From contig CAJMRV010000128.1 in NCBI GenBank assembly GCA_905215795.1, positions 1-5,304 on the forward strand: a stretch of DNA of 5,304 nt, written 5' to 3'. The notes under the pieces are model-generated. The model worked only from the letters and a program-made list of their open reading frames with translations. It was not told the DNA's origin and made no database searches. This stretch comes from an uncultured bacterium (GTDB lineage Bacteria > Pseudomonadota > Gammaproteobacteria > Burkholderiales > Burkholderiaceae_F). The translations under genes and the position numbers were made by a program. Positions 1 through 5,290 of the stretch are shown here, piece by piece. Every line of letters starts with the position of its first letter. Positions within the stretch are counted from its first letter, which is position 1.

Positions 1-802
1 GGACGCGATAGAGCACTGGGCCGTCGACGTCCCGCCCGAGGCGTGGACCCTTGCTGAAAAGTACTGGCCGGGTCCGCTCACGCTCGTCCTCAAGAAGGCC
101 GACCGCTGCGGGACCTGGGTCACGGGCGGACAGGACACGGTGGCGCTTCGCTGCCCGTCGCACCCCTGGGCGCGTGAACTGATCACGCGCTACTCGGGCC
201 CGACGCACCGCGGCCTCACGGCACCCTCGGCGAACACCTTCGGGCGCATCAGCCCGTCGACCGCCGAGCACGTCATGGAGGACCTCGGCCTCAAGCCCGA
301 CGGGAAGCTCGACGTCATCCTCGACGGCGGCCCCTGCGAATTCGGGATCGAGTCGACCATGATCAACCTCTCGGGCGGCACCCCGTCGATCCTGCGCCAC
401 GGCGTGATCACGCGCGAGATGCTCGAGGAGACCCTCGGCTTCGCGGTGCCCGACGCGGGCTCGGACGCCCCCAGGGCCTCCGGCCGTCTCAAGAGCCACT
501 ACGCTCCGAGGACCAAGCTCGAGCTCGTCGATCCGGAGGCGTTCGCCGAAACGGCCCGCACCTGCCTCGCCGAAGGCCTGAAGATCGCGCTGATGGCCCC
601 CGCCGGACTCCTCGAAGGACTGCGCGGCGACGCGCTCCTCGCCATCGAGGCGCCCGAAACGAACCGCGGCTACGGCGCCGCGCTGTATGAAAACCTGCAC
701 CGCCTCGACCGCGCGGGTGCCGACCGCATCCTCGTCTCGAGGCCCTCGACCGACCCGTCCTGGGCGGCGGTGAACGACCGCCTCGGACGCGCGGCCGCCT
801 GA
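1..802 (+). CDS. sua5: Threonylcarbamoyl-AMP synthase, Sua5/YrdC family (5'-truncated by window edge)
   Basis: The enzyme makes threonylcarbamoyl-AMP from threonine, bicarbonate and ATP, the first step of t6A formation at position 37 of ANN-decoding tRNAs; it acts in the cytoplasm. The frame is open from base 2, so 266 residues are visible and the N-terminus lies outside the window. Visible YrdC-domain motifs are WPGPLTLVL (about residues 22-30), APSAN (74-78), which matches the conserved SxN motif, and GIESTMINL (115-123) followed by ILRHGVIT (130-137). A second block beginning SHYAP (about 165-169) and running to the end is the extra Sua5 C-terminal domain, which separates this long form from the short TsaC/YrdC form. 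Judging by usual family length (about 320-350 residues), some 60-80 residues are missing, including the N-terminal KxR motif. The GTG at 140 is not a plausible start because it falls inside the conserved domain. The stop is TGA at 800-802. Confidence 0.93.
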   Translation, partial: DAIEHWAVDVPPEAWTLAEKYWPGPLTLVLKKADRCGTWVTGGQDTVALRCPSHPWARELITRYSGPTHRGLTAPSANTFGRISPSTAEHVMEDLGLKPDGKLDVILDGGPCEFGIESTMINLSGGTPSILRHGVITREMLEETLGFAVPDAGSDAPRASGRLKSHYAPRTKLELVDPEAFAETARTCLAEGLKIALMAPAGLLEGLRGDALLAIEAPETNRGYGAALYENLHRLDRAGADRILVSRPSTDPSWAAVNDRLGRAAA

Positions 803-804
803 GC

Positions 805-821
805 CCGTCCCGCCGGGACGG
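805..821 (+). terminator. Perfect 7-bp GC hairpin after sua5 (weak terminator or processing stem)
   Basis: CCGTCCC (805-811) pairs with GGGACGG (815-821) across the 3-nt loop GCC, starting three bases after the sua5 stop codon. No T tract follows, only a short ACTTTCCCC stretch further down at about 833-841. It is therefore not a textbook intrinsic terminator. It could attenuate transcription or protect the upstream mRNA end, with read-through into the next gene 56 nt downstream of the sua5 stop. Confidence 0.35.
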
Positions 822-846
822 ACCCCGGGCCCGACTTTCCCCTCCG

Positions 847-852
847 AAGGAG
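847..852 (+). promoter_or_regulatory. Shine-Dalgarno site of the ArsC-like gene
   Basis: AAGGAG lies 6 nt before the ATG at 859. It is the strongest ribosome-binding site in the window and fixes this start. Confidence 0.8.
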
Positions 853-858
853 ACCCCG

Positions 859-1212
859 ATGATCCACCTCTACGGCATTCCCAATTGTTCCTCCGTCAAG
901 AAGGGCCGCGCCCGCCTCGAGGCGGACGGCCTCGAGCACGTCTTCCACGACTTCAGAAAGGAGGGGCTCGACCCCTCGGACCTCGAGAAGTGGATCGACG
1001 CCGTGGGCCTGGAGGTCCTCGTCAACAAGCGCGGCACCGGCTGGCGCAACCTCGACGATGAGGTCAAGGCGCGCGTGCTCGCTTCAGACGAGGCCATGAA
1101 GGCGCTCCTCCTTGAGAAGCCCGTCCTCATCAAGCGCCCCGTCGTGGTCTTCGAATCGGGCGCCGTCGTCGTCGGCCTCGACGAAAAGGCATGGAGCGAC
1201 GCGGCCGCATGA
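859..1212 (+). CDS. ArsC/Spx-family reductase-like protein (YffB type)
   Basis: A 117-residue protein with the thioredoxin-like ArsC fold, the usual length for the family. It opens with MIHLYGIPNCSSVKK, where Cys10 sits at the ArsC active-site position and no second cysteine forms a CXXC pair; this is the only cysteine in the protein. Further family motifs are FHDFRKEGLD (29-38), VNKRGTGWR (55-63) and KPVLIKRPVVV (87-97), which carries the conserved Arg93. This is the pattern of the YffB/ArsC-like subgroup, whose physiological substrate is poorly defined; glutathione-dependent thiol reduction has been proposed for it. It should not be read as an arsenate resistance gene, since no arsR, arsB or acr3 is adjacent. 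A good ribosome-binding site precedes the ATG. Its TGA stop overlaps the ATG of the following transporter as ATGA, implying co-translation. Confidence 0.88.
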   Translation: MIHLYGIPNCSSVKKGRARLEADGLEHVFHDFRKEGLDPSDLEKWIDAVGLEVLVNKRGTGWRNLDDEVKARVLASDEAMKALLLEKPVLIKRPVVVFESGAVVVGLDEKAWSDAAA

Positions 1213-2144
1213 TCAACCGCCTGAGAAACGTCCTCCCCGTGCTCGCCCTCGTGCTGGCGACCGCGTTCTGGGGAAGCTCCTTCTTCACCGTCGGCAGGAC
1301 GCTCGATTCGACGAACCCCTACATGCTCCTCGTGCTGCGCTTTGGCGCCGCGACGCTCCTCGTCGTGCCCATGCTCGGGGCGCGCCTCTTCAGGATCCCC
1401 GCGTCGACCTGGCGCGCGGGCGCCATATGCGGCACGGTGATCTGCGGGGGCTACCTCTTCAACACGATGGGTCTCGTCACGCTCGAGAGCTCCGTCTCGG
1501 GCTTCATCACGGCGCTCTACGTGCCGTTCACGCCGCTTCTGATGTGGCTCTTCTACTCGAAGGCCCCCAAGCCCTCGTCGATCCTCGGCGTGCTGGTGGC
1601 CTTCGCCGGGATGGTGATCCTCGCGGGTCCGTTCTCCGGGGAGTGGAAGGACTCCTACGAAGGGGAGCTGATCACGCTGGGCTCCGCCCTGCTCTCCGCG
1701 GTGGAGATCCTCCTCGTGGGGCGCTACGCTCCGCACTGCGAGCCGCGCGAATTCGCCTTCACGCAGCTCATCTCCGTGACCTTCTACAGCCTCGCCATCT
1801 GGGTGCTCCTCAACGCCGCGGGCGTCCCGATGAAGGAGACCGTCTTCGACTCGACGCTCTTCACCGGCATCCTCTGGCTAGCCGTGATCGTCGCCTTCGT
1901 GCAGGTCCTGCTCGGCTGGGGCCAGAAGACGGTCGCCCCCGACCACGCCGCGATCATCTTCTCCATGGAGAGCGTGTTCGCCGCCGTGATCGGCTACATC
2001 GCGGGCGAGCGCCTCGGCATCAACGGCTTCGTGGGCGGCGGCCTGATCGTCGCCGCGGTGTTCATCTCCGAATTGAAGTGCGTGGAGCGCGGCCTCGACT
2101 CGCTTCTCGCACGCCTGCGACGCGGCCTCCTGCGCGGCCGCTGA
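1209..2144 (+). CDS. EamA-domain transporter of the drug/metabolite transporter superfamily (copy 1)
   Basis: A 311-residue inner-membrane protein with about ten hydrophobic segments in two EamA repeats. Diagnostic stretches are ATAFWGSSFF in TM1 (18-26), the TALYVPFTPLLMW segment (101-113), GWGQKTVAPDHAAII (236-250) and ESVFAAVIGYIAGERLG (254-270), the typical second-EamA motif. The C-terminus is short and basic (ARLRRGLLRGR), which is expected for a cytoplasmic tail. An in-frame ATG at 1191 would add six residues, but 1209 is preferred. It gives exact N-terminal length agreement with the paralogue at 2267 (both have 8 residues before LP) and makes an ATGA overlap with the upstream gene. GGAG at 1193-1196 is a distant ribosome-binding candidate, so coupling probably matters. 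Family members export amino acids, nucleosides or other small metabolites; the substrate cannot be told from sequence. Confidence 0.92.
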   Translation: MINRLRNVLPVLALVLATAFWGSSFFTVGRTLDSTNPYMLLVLRFGAATLLVVPMLGARLFRIPASTWRAGAICGTVICGGYLFNTMGLVTLESSVSGFITALYVPFTPLLMWLFYSKAPKPSSILGVLVAFAGMVILAGPFSGEWKDSYEGELITLGSALLSAVEILLVGRYAPHCEPREFAFTQLISVTFYSLAIWVLLNAAGVPMKETVFDSTLFTGILWLAVIVAFVQVLLGWGQKTVAPDHAAIIFSMESVFAAVIGYIAGERLGINGFVGGGLIVAAVFISELKCVERGLDSLLARLRRGLLRGR

Positions 2145-2152
2145 CGACCGAC

Positions 2153-2176
2153 CCGGGGCCCGGAGACCGGCCCCGG
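2153..2176 (+). terminator. GC-rich 8-bp hairpin downstream of transporter copy 1
   Basis: CCGGGGCC (2153-2160) is exactly complementary to GGCCCCGG (2169-2176), with an 8-nt loop; one further A-T pair and one G-C pair can form outside a bulged C. It starts 8 nt after the transporter stop codon. No T run follows, so an intrinsic terminator is only possible, but its position between two transcription blocks and just before a -10-like element fits an operon boundary. Confidence 0.4.
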
Positions 2177-2186
2177 TCCGAGCCGC

Positions 2187-2192
2187 TACAAT
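2187..2192 (+). promoter_or_regulatory. Possible -10 element for the transporter 2 / murI unit
   Basis: TACAAT matches the sigma-70 -10 consensus at five of six positions and stands out in an AT-rich island (2187-2199) within very GC-rich sequence. Bases 17 nt upstream (AGACCG at 2164-2169) do not resemble TTGACA, so any promoter here would be weak or activator-dependent. A start near 2199 would give a leader of about 68 nt before the ATG at 2267. Confidence 0.4.
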
Positions 2193-2266
2193 TGAATATC
2201 CCCTGAAACTTCTTTTCCGTAATTCCCGACGCCCCCGGGCAACCTCCGGACGCCGGCCTCATTCCC

Positions 2267-3190
2267 ATGCGTTTGTTATCACGCGAATTCCTGCCCACCC
2301 TGGCGATCGTGCTGGCCACCTTCTTCTGGGGCAGCTCGTTCTTCACCATCGGCAAGACCCTCGAGGCCACCAACCCCTTCGAGCTGGTCTTCTGGCGCTT
2401 CACGATCGGGGCGCTCCTGATCGCGCCCCTGCTCGGACGCCGCATCACGAGGATCCCGCGCCAGACGTGGCGCGCCGGCGTCTTCTGCGGACTCGCCTTG
2501 ACGGCGGGGTACCTCACGAGCGCCATCGGCCTCGTCTCGATCCCGAGCTCCACCTCGGGCTTCCTCACCGCGCTCTACGTGCCGTTCACGCCGCTTCTGA
2601 TGTGGTTCGTCTACTCGAAGCGCCCGAGCGCCGCCGCGTTCCTCGCCGTGGGGATCGCCTTCCTCGGTCTGATCCTCCTTGCGAACCCCTTCGGGATGAC
2701 CTTCGAGAACAACGCGGGCGAACTCTTCACGATCGCCTCGGCGTTCCTCTCCGCGGTCGAAATCATCATCGCCGGACGCTTCGCCCCGCACTGCAACGCT
2801 CGCGAGCTCGCCTTCACGCAGCTCGTGATGACGGGCGCGTACATGGCCGTGGCCACGCTCCTCGCCCACCTGTTCATCCCCGACCTCCGTCCGACGCAAT
2901 ATAATGAAACCTTTTTCGTGGGCGTGGGCTGGCTCGCCGTCATCGTGGGCGCCGCACAGGTGCTCCTCGCCTGGGGCCAGAAGACCGTGCCCCCGGACCG
3001 CGCCGCGATCATCTACTCGCTCGAGAGCGTCTTCGCCGCCGTCATCGGCTACATCGCCGGTGAACGACTCGGCGTGGGCGGCGTCACGGGCGGCGCACTG
3101 ATCGTGCTCGCCGTCTTCGTGAGCGAGATGAAGGGCGTGGACGCCTTCCTCAACCGTCTCATCAACCGTCTTTTCACAAGAAAGAAGTGA
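2267..3190 (+). CDS. EamA-domain transporter of the drug/metabolite transporter superfamily (copy 2, paralogue)
   Basis: A 307-residue inner-membrane protein, colinear with the preceding transporter almost from end to end; I count 36 identical residues in the first 64. It has the same two-repeat EamA layout: ATFFWGSSFF (18-26), TALYVPFTPLLMW (101-113, identical in both copies), AWGQKTVPPDRAAII (235-249) and ESVFAAVIGYIAGERLG (253-269). The tail is basic (NRLINRLFTRKK). Copies differ most in the loop after TM4-TM5 (about 140-150) and around 200-215, where a small AT-rich patch encodes QYNETFF. No clear Shine-Dalgarno precedes the ATG, so initiation may be inefficient or depend on leader structure. 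The gene abuts murI, suggesting a shared transcript. Substrate is unknown; retention of two diverged copies suggests different specificities or regulation, which is inference. Confidence 0.92.
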   Translation: MRLLSREFLPTLAIVLATFFWGSSFFTIGKTLEATNPFELVFWRFTIGALLIAPLLGRRITRIPRQTWRAGVFCGLALTAGYLTSAIGLVSIPSSTSGFLTALYVPFTPLLMWFVYSKRPSAAAFLAVGIAFLGLILLANPFGMTFENNAGELFTIASAFLSAVEIIIAGRFAPHCNARELAFTQLVMTGAYMAVATLLAHLFIPDLRPTQYNETFFVGVGWLAVIVGAAQVLLAWGQKTVPPDRAAIIYSLESVFAAVIGYIAGERLGVGGVTGGALIVLAVFVSEMKGVDAFLNRLINRLFTRKK

Positions 3191-3198
3191 CCAACGAC

Positions 3199-4005
3199 AT
3201 GAACCCCCAGCAACCCATCGGCGTGCTCGACTCCGGCTTCGGCGGACTCTCGGTGTGGCGCTCGCTCGTCGAAGCGATGCCCTCGGAGAGCTTCCTCTAC
3301 GCGGCCGATTCGCGTTGCATCCCCTGGGGCGACAAGACGGACGACGAGATCGGAAGGCGCGTGGACGTGCTCGTCTCCCACCTGATGGGCATGAACATCA
3401 AGGCGCTCGTGCTCGCCTGCAACACGGCCACGATGGTCACGATGAAGCGCCTCGCCGCCGAGCTCCCCGTCCCCGTCTTCGGGATGACGCCCGCCGTCGC
3501 GAGGACGCTCGAAGCGTCCGCCACGAAGAACATCGGCGTGATGGGCACGATGAAGACCGTCACGAGCGGCACCTACCAGGACGTCAAGGCGGCCGTGCTC
3601 GCCGCGAACCCCGGCGCCCGGATCCACGACTGCGGCTGTCCCGGCCTGATGGAGTGCGTCGAGGCGGGACGCTTCGACACGCCCGAGACGCGCGAACTCG
3701 TCCGGACGAAGGCCGCGCCGCTCGTCCGCCTCGGCGTGGACGCCGTCGCGATCGCCTGCACCCACTATCCCTTCCTCATGGACGCGCTCATGTCGGCGTT
3801 CCCCGCGGGGACCGCCTTCATCGACCCCGCGCCCGAAGTGGCCGCGCACTGCCGTGCGGTGCTCGACGAAAAAGGGATGCTCGCCCCTGAAGGACGGCAT
3901 CCCCGCCACCGGTTCTTCTCCACGAAGACCGGCGATGACCTCGACGGGATCCTCAGGATCCTGACGGATCTTGAAGACGCGCGCTTCGAGCCGATCGAAG
4001 GCTGA
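3199..4005 (+). CDS. murI: Glutamate racemase
   Basis: This cytoplasmic, cofactor-independent enzyme interconverts L- and D-glutamate and supplies the D-glutamate that MurD adds to the peptidoglycan stem peptide. Counting 268 residues from the ATG at 3199, the protein shows IGVLDSGFGGLSV with the conserved Asp11 and Ser12, LACNTAT with the first catalytic Cys74, CPGLMECVEAG (about 147-157), and AIACTHYPFL with the second catalytic Cys187 and the neighbouring His189. Length and motif order are normal. An alternative GTG start at 3187 overlaps the transporter stop as GTGA and would add four residues (MTND). I prefer 3199 because MNPQQPIGVLDSG is the usual family N-terminus, but neither start has a strong ribosome-binding site; AGAAG at 3183-3187 is the best candidate. 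Co-transcription with transporter 2 is likely. Confidence 0.95.
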   Translation: MNPQQPIGVLDSGFGGLSVWRSLVEAMPSESFLYAADSRCIPWGDKTDDEIGRRVDVLVSHLMGMNIKALVLACNTATMVTMKRLAAELPVPVFGMTPAVARTLEASATKNIGVMGTMKTVTSGTYQDVKAAVLAANPGARIHDCGCPGLMECVEAGRFDTPETRELVRTKAAPLVRLGVDAVAIACTHYPFLMDALMSAFPAGTAFIDPAPEVAAHCRAVLDEKGMLAPEGRHPRHRFFSTKTGDDLDGILRILTDLEDARFEPIEG

Positions 4006-4013
4006 GCGCGCTC

Positions 4014-4042
4014 CGGGCCGGCCCCTTTTGAGGGACCGCCCG
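4014..4042. terminator. Imperfect hairpin between convergent murI and thioesterase genes
   Basis: CGGG (4014-4017), CGG (4019-4021) and CCC (4023-4025) pair with GGG (4032-4034), CCG (4036-4038) and CCCG (4039-4042), around the loop TTTTGA. There is one bulged C (4018) and one C/A mismatch. It lies 9 nt past the murI stop and 12 nt past the end of the opposing gene, so it could end transcripts from both sides. There is no long T tract on either strand. Confidence 0.45.
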
Positions 4043-4053
4043 TTCCGACAAGC

Positions 4054-4503
4054 TTATTTCCTGCCGGGCCCCATCTGAAGGGGCTCGTTTCGTTTGTAGA
4101 CCTCGAAGACCGCGCGGATGTCGTCGGGAATCGGGGTGCTCTCGATCCCCTCGCGGGTCTTCCTCACCGAAACGGCCACCTCGCGGCCGAGCATCCTCAC
4201 GGAGCCGTCCGCACCGGTCATCTCGAAGGCGAACGTCACCGAGCTCTCGCCGATCGATTCGACGGTCATCGCGACGTGGACCATTTCGCCCATGAAGGTC
4301 GGGTTCGGAAACTCACCGGCCACGCTCACGATCGGGAAGCCGTGTCCGGAGCGGATGCTCTTCTCGAAGGAAAGCCCCGCGACATCGCGGAAGAAGTCCT
4401 CCATCACGCCGTTGAGAATCACGAAATACTGGGGATGGAACATGATCCCCGCCGGGTCGCAGTGGCACAGGCGCACGCGCAGTTCCTGCTCGAAAGTCTT
4501 CAC
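4054..4503 (-). CDS. Acyl-CoA thioesterase, hotdog fold, 4-hydroxybenzoyl-CoA thioesterase / YbgC-like
   Basis: A 149-residue cytoplasmic protein expected to hydrolyse an acyl- or aroyl-CoA thioester. The hallmark is RLCHCDPAGIMFHPQYF (residues 11-27): Asp16 aligns with the catalytic aspartate of Pseudomonas-type 4-hydroxybenzoyl-CoA thioesterase, followed by the PAG(I/V)xFxPxYF signature at the start of the central hotdog helix (about 25-45). The rest alternates as beta strands (GEFPNPTFMGEMVHVAMTVESIG, in two parts about 63-85, then SSVTFAFEMTG 88-98), as the fold requires. The reading frame stays open upstream to 4674, but family homology begins just after GTG 4503-4501. A Shine-Dalgarno GGAAG (4517-4513) sits 9 nt before that GTG, so it is chosen as start. 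It has no partner gene on its strand, and the substrate is not evident from context. Confidence 0.87.
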   Translation of the reverse strand: MKTFEQELRVRLCHCDPAGIMFHPQYFVILNGVMEDFFRDVAGLSFEKSIRSGHGFPIVSVAGEFPNPTFMGEMVHVAMTVESIGESSVTFAFEMTGADGSVRMLGREVAVSVRKTREGIESTPIPDDIRAVFEVYKRNEPLQMGPGRK

Positions 4504-4512
4504 TTCGTCGGT

Positions 4513-4519
4513 CTTCCTT
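4513..4519 (-). promoter_or_regulatory. Shine-Dalgarno site deciding the thioesterase GTG start
   Basis: On the - strand this reads AAGGAAG, with GGAAG 9 nt before the GTG at 4503. It supports a non-ATG start over the far upstream ATG at 4674, which would place the start inside the divergent promoter region. Confidence 0.6.
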
Positions 4520-4554
4520 GTCTGAAAAAAAGTTTCACGAAAAACGAGCCTTCC

Positions 4555-4560
4555 ATTGTA
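4555..4560 (-). promoter_or_regulatory. Possible -10 element of the thioesterase promoter
   Basis: The - strand reads TACAAT, the same hexamer as the candidate upstream of transporter 2. At 17 nt spacing the -35 position (4583-4578) reads TCAACG, a poor match. Transcription would start near 4548, giving a leader of about 45 nt that contains a run of seven T residues (4531-4525). Confidence 0.4.
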
Positions 4561-4579
4561 ACCGAACCCCCGCGGGACG

Positions 4580-4609
4580 TTGACAGGACGCCCGGCGCCG
4601 CTCCATGAT
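4580..4609 (+). promoter_or_regulatory. Sigma-70-like promoter of the nitroreductase gene
   Basis: A perfect -35 hexamer TTGACA (4580-4585) is followed after 18 nt by CATGAT (4604-4609), which matches four of six -10 positions including the key A2 and T6. The predicted transcript starts near 4616, 57 nt before the ATG. The -35 box overlaps the region where the -35 of the opposing thioesterase promoter would lie, so the two may compete for RNA polymerase. Confidence 0.5.
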
Positions 4610-4620
4610 GGAGGGAAACG

Positions 4621-4638
4621 GGGGTGCAGAAGCACCCC
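4621..4638 (+). ncRNA. Perfect stem-loop in the nitroreductase 5' leader
   Basis: GGGGTGC (4621-4627) and GCACCCC (4632-4638) form an uninterrupted 7-bp stem closed by the tetraloop AGAA. If the promoter call is right, this is at the extreme 5' end of the mRNA, 19 nt before the ribosome-binding site, so it would not hide that site. It could stabilise the transcript or bind a regulator. No known riboswitch class is recognised. Confidence 0.4.
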
Positions 4639-4657
4639 GGACAACGGAAACCCTTTG

Positions 4658-4662
4658 AAGGA
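4658..4662 (+). promoter_or_regulatory. Shine-Dalgarno site deciding the nitroreductase start
   Basis: AAGGA lies 10 nt before the ATG at 4673. It selects this start over an in-frame TTG at 4580, which overlaps the promoter -35 box. Confidence 0.65.
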
Positions 4663-4672
4663 CGCCAAGAAC

Positions 4673-5227
4673 ATGCCGCTCCATCAGCTCTACACCGCCA
4701 TCGCCTCGCGCCACTCGCTCGGCGCCAAGCACCAGACCGCCCCCGCTCCTTCCCGCGCCGTCCTCGAGAAGGCCGTCGCCTGCGCCCGCCGCGTCCCCTG
4801 CCACGAGAAGGTCCTTCCCGTGCGCTACGTCCTGATCGAGTCGCGCGACAAGCTCGCCGACCTCTATCAGTCCACGCTCGGCCCCGACGCCGACGAGGCG
4901 ATGATCCGCCGCGCCCGCGACAAGGCCACGAAGTCCCCCGGGATCGTCGCCGTGATCGAGACGAACCGCACCCCCGACATGACGCCCCTGATGGAGCGTG
5001 AACGCATGATGAGCCTCGGAGCGGGCTTCCAGAACTTCCTGCTCGCGCTCACCGCCGAGGGGTTCGTCGGCAAGGTCGTCACCGGCCGCGAGTTCCCCGA
5101 CCCGATGGGACTCTTCGACCCCGAGACCGAACGCCTCCACGCCTTCATCATGGTGGGCACCCCCGACGAGCCGATCGCCGAGGAGGACGTCCCCGCCACC
5201 GAGGAGCCAATGCTCACGACCTGGTGA
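4673..5227 (+). CDS. Nitroreductase-family flavoprotein, YdjA-like
   Basis: A 184-residue protein, close to the length of E. coli YdjA (about 183), expected to fold as an FMN-dependent nitroreductase dimer in the cytoplasm. It shows the family order: an N-terminal helix with SRHS (12-15), ACARRVPCHEKVLPVRYVLIES (36-57, in two parts), which corresponds to the YdjA segment around APDHKSMQPWHFFVIE, the helical MMSLGAGFQNFLLALTAEGFVGKVV region (112-136), and a C-terminal FIMVGTPDEP (158-167) typical of this fold. The usual RRSxR(x)F FMN-phosphate motif has become RHSLGAK: the first Arg (13) and the Ser are kept, but the second Arg and the downstream Arg are lost, so flavin binding may be altered. 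The electron donor and substrate are unknown. The gene stands alone, divergent from the thioesterase, with its own promoter and a terminator-like hairpin. Confidence 0.82.
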   Translation: MPLHQLYTAIASRHSLGAKHQTAPAPSRAVLEKAVACARRVPCHEKVLPVRYVLIESRDKLADLYQSTLGPDADEAMIRRARDKATKSPGIVAVIETNRTPDMTPLMERERMMSLGAGFQNFLLALTAEGFVGKVVTGREFPDPMGLFDPETERLHAFIMVGTPDEPIAEEDVPATEEPMLTTW

Positions 5228-5258
5228 GTGGACAAGAAAGACACGAAGCCAATCGAGT

Positions 5259-5290
5259 AGAGGGGAGCACTCTCGGTGCTCCTCCCCTCT
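5259..5290 (+). terminator. Terminator-like hairpin after the nitroreductase gene
   Basis: GGAGCAC (5264-5270) pairs perfectly with GTGCTCC (5276-5282) over the loop TCTCG. After a 3-nt bulge the stem continues with AGAGG (5259-5263) against CCTCT (5286-5290), giving 12 pairs in all. It starts 32 nt past the stop codon. The bases after it are CACACC rather than T-rich, so termination may be partial. Nothing further is seen to the right edge. Confidence 0.6.

Noticed and set aside
140..142. GTG as a start for the Sua5 protein
   Set aside because: The frame is open upstream and encodes the conserved WPGPLTLVL motif before this codon, so the gene simply begins outside the window.
859..1212. Arsenate resistance reductase (arsC) in an ars operon
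   Set aside because: The sequence follows the YffB-type subgroup and no arsR, arsB or acr3 gene is adjacent, so a resistance role is not supported.
870..1736. Long open frame on the - strand (288 codons) antisense to the ArsC-like and transporter 1 genes
   Set aside because: Its translation is a low-complexity mix of Arg, His, Glu, Gly and Ala without family motifs, as expected for the reverse frame of GC-rich genes; the + strand genes carry clear motifs.
1112..2206. Long + strand open frame (364 codons) overlapping transporter 1 in another frame
   Set aside because: The product is Arg/Ala/Pro-rich and has no membrane segments or known motif; it is a shadow of the real transporter frame.
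2900..2905. Perfect TATAAT within transporter 2, considered as an internal promoter for murI
   Set aside because: It encodes conserved-length coding sequence, has no -35-like hexamer at 16-18 nt upstream, and lies almost 300 nt before murI; kept only as a faint possibility.
3049..3909. Long - strand open frame (286 codons) opposite murI
   Set aside because: It covers murI antisense, is rich in Arg, His, Gly and Glu, and shows no recognisable domain.
4504..4674. N-terminal extension of the thioesterase to an ATG at 4674 on the - strand
   Set aside because: The added 57 residues have no hotdog-family similarity and would cross the whole divergent promoter region; GTG 4503 has its own Shine-Dalgarno site.
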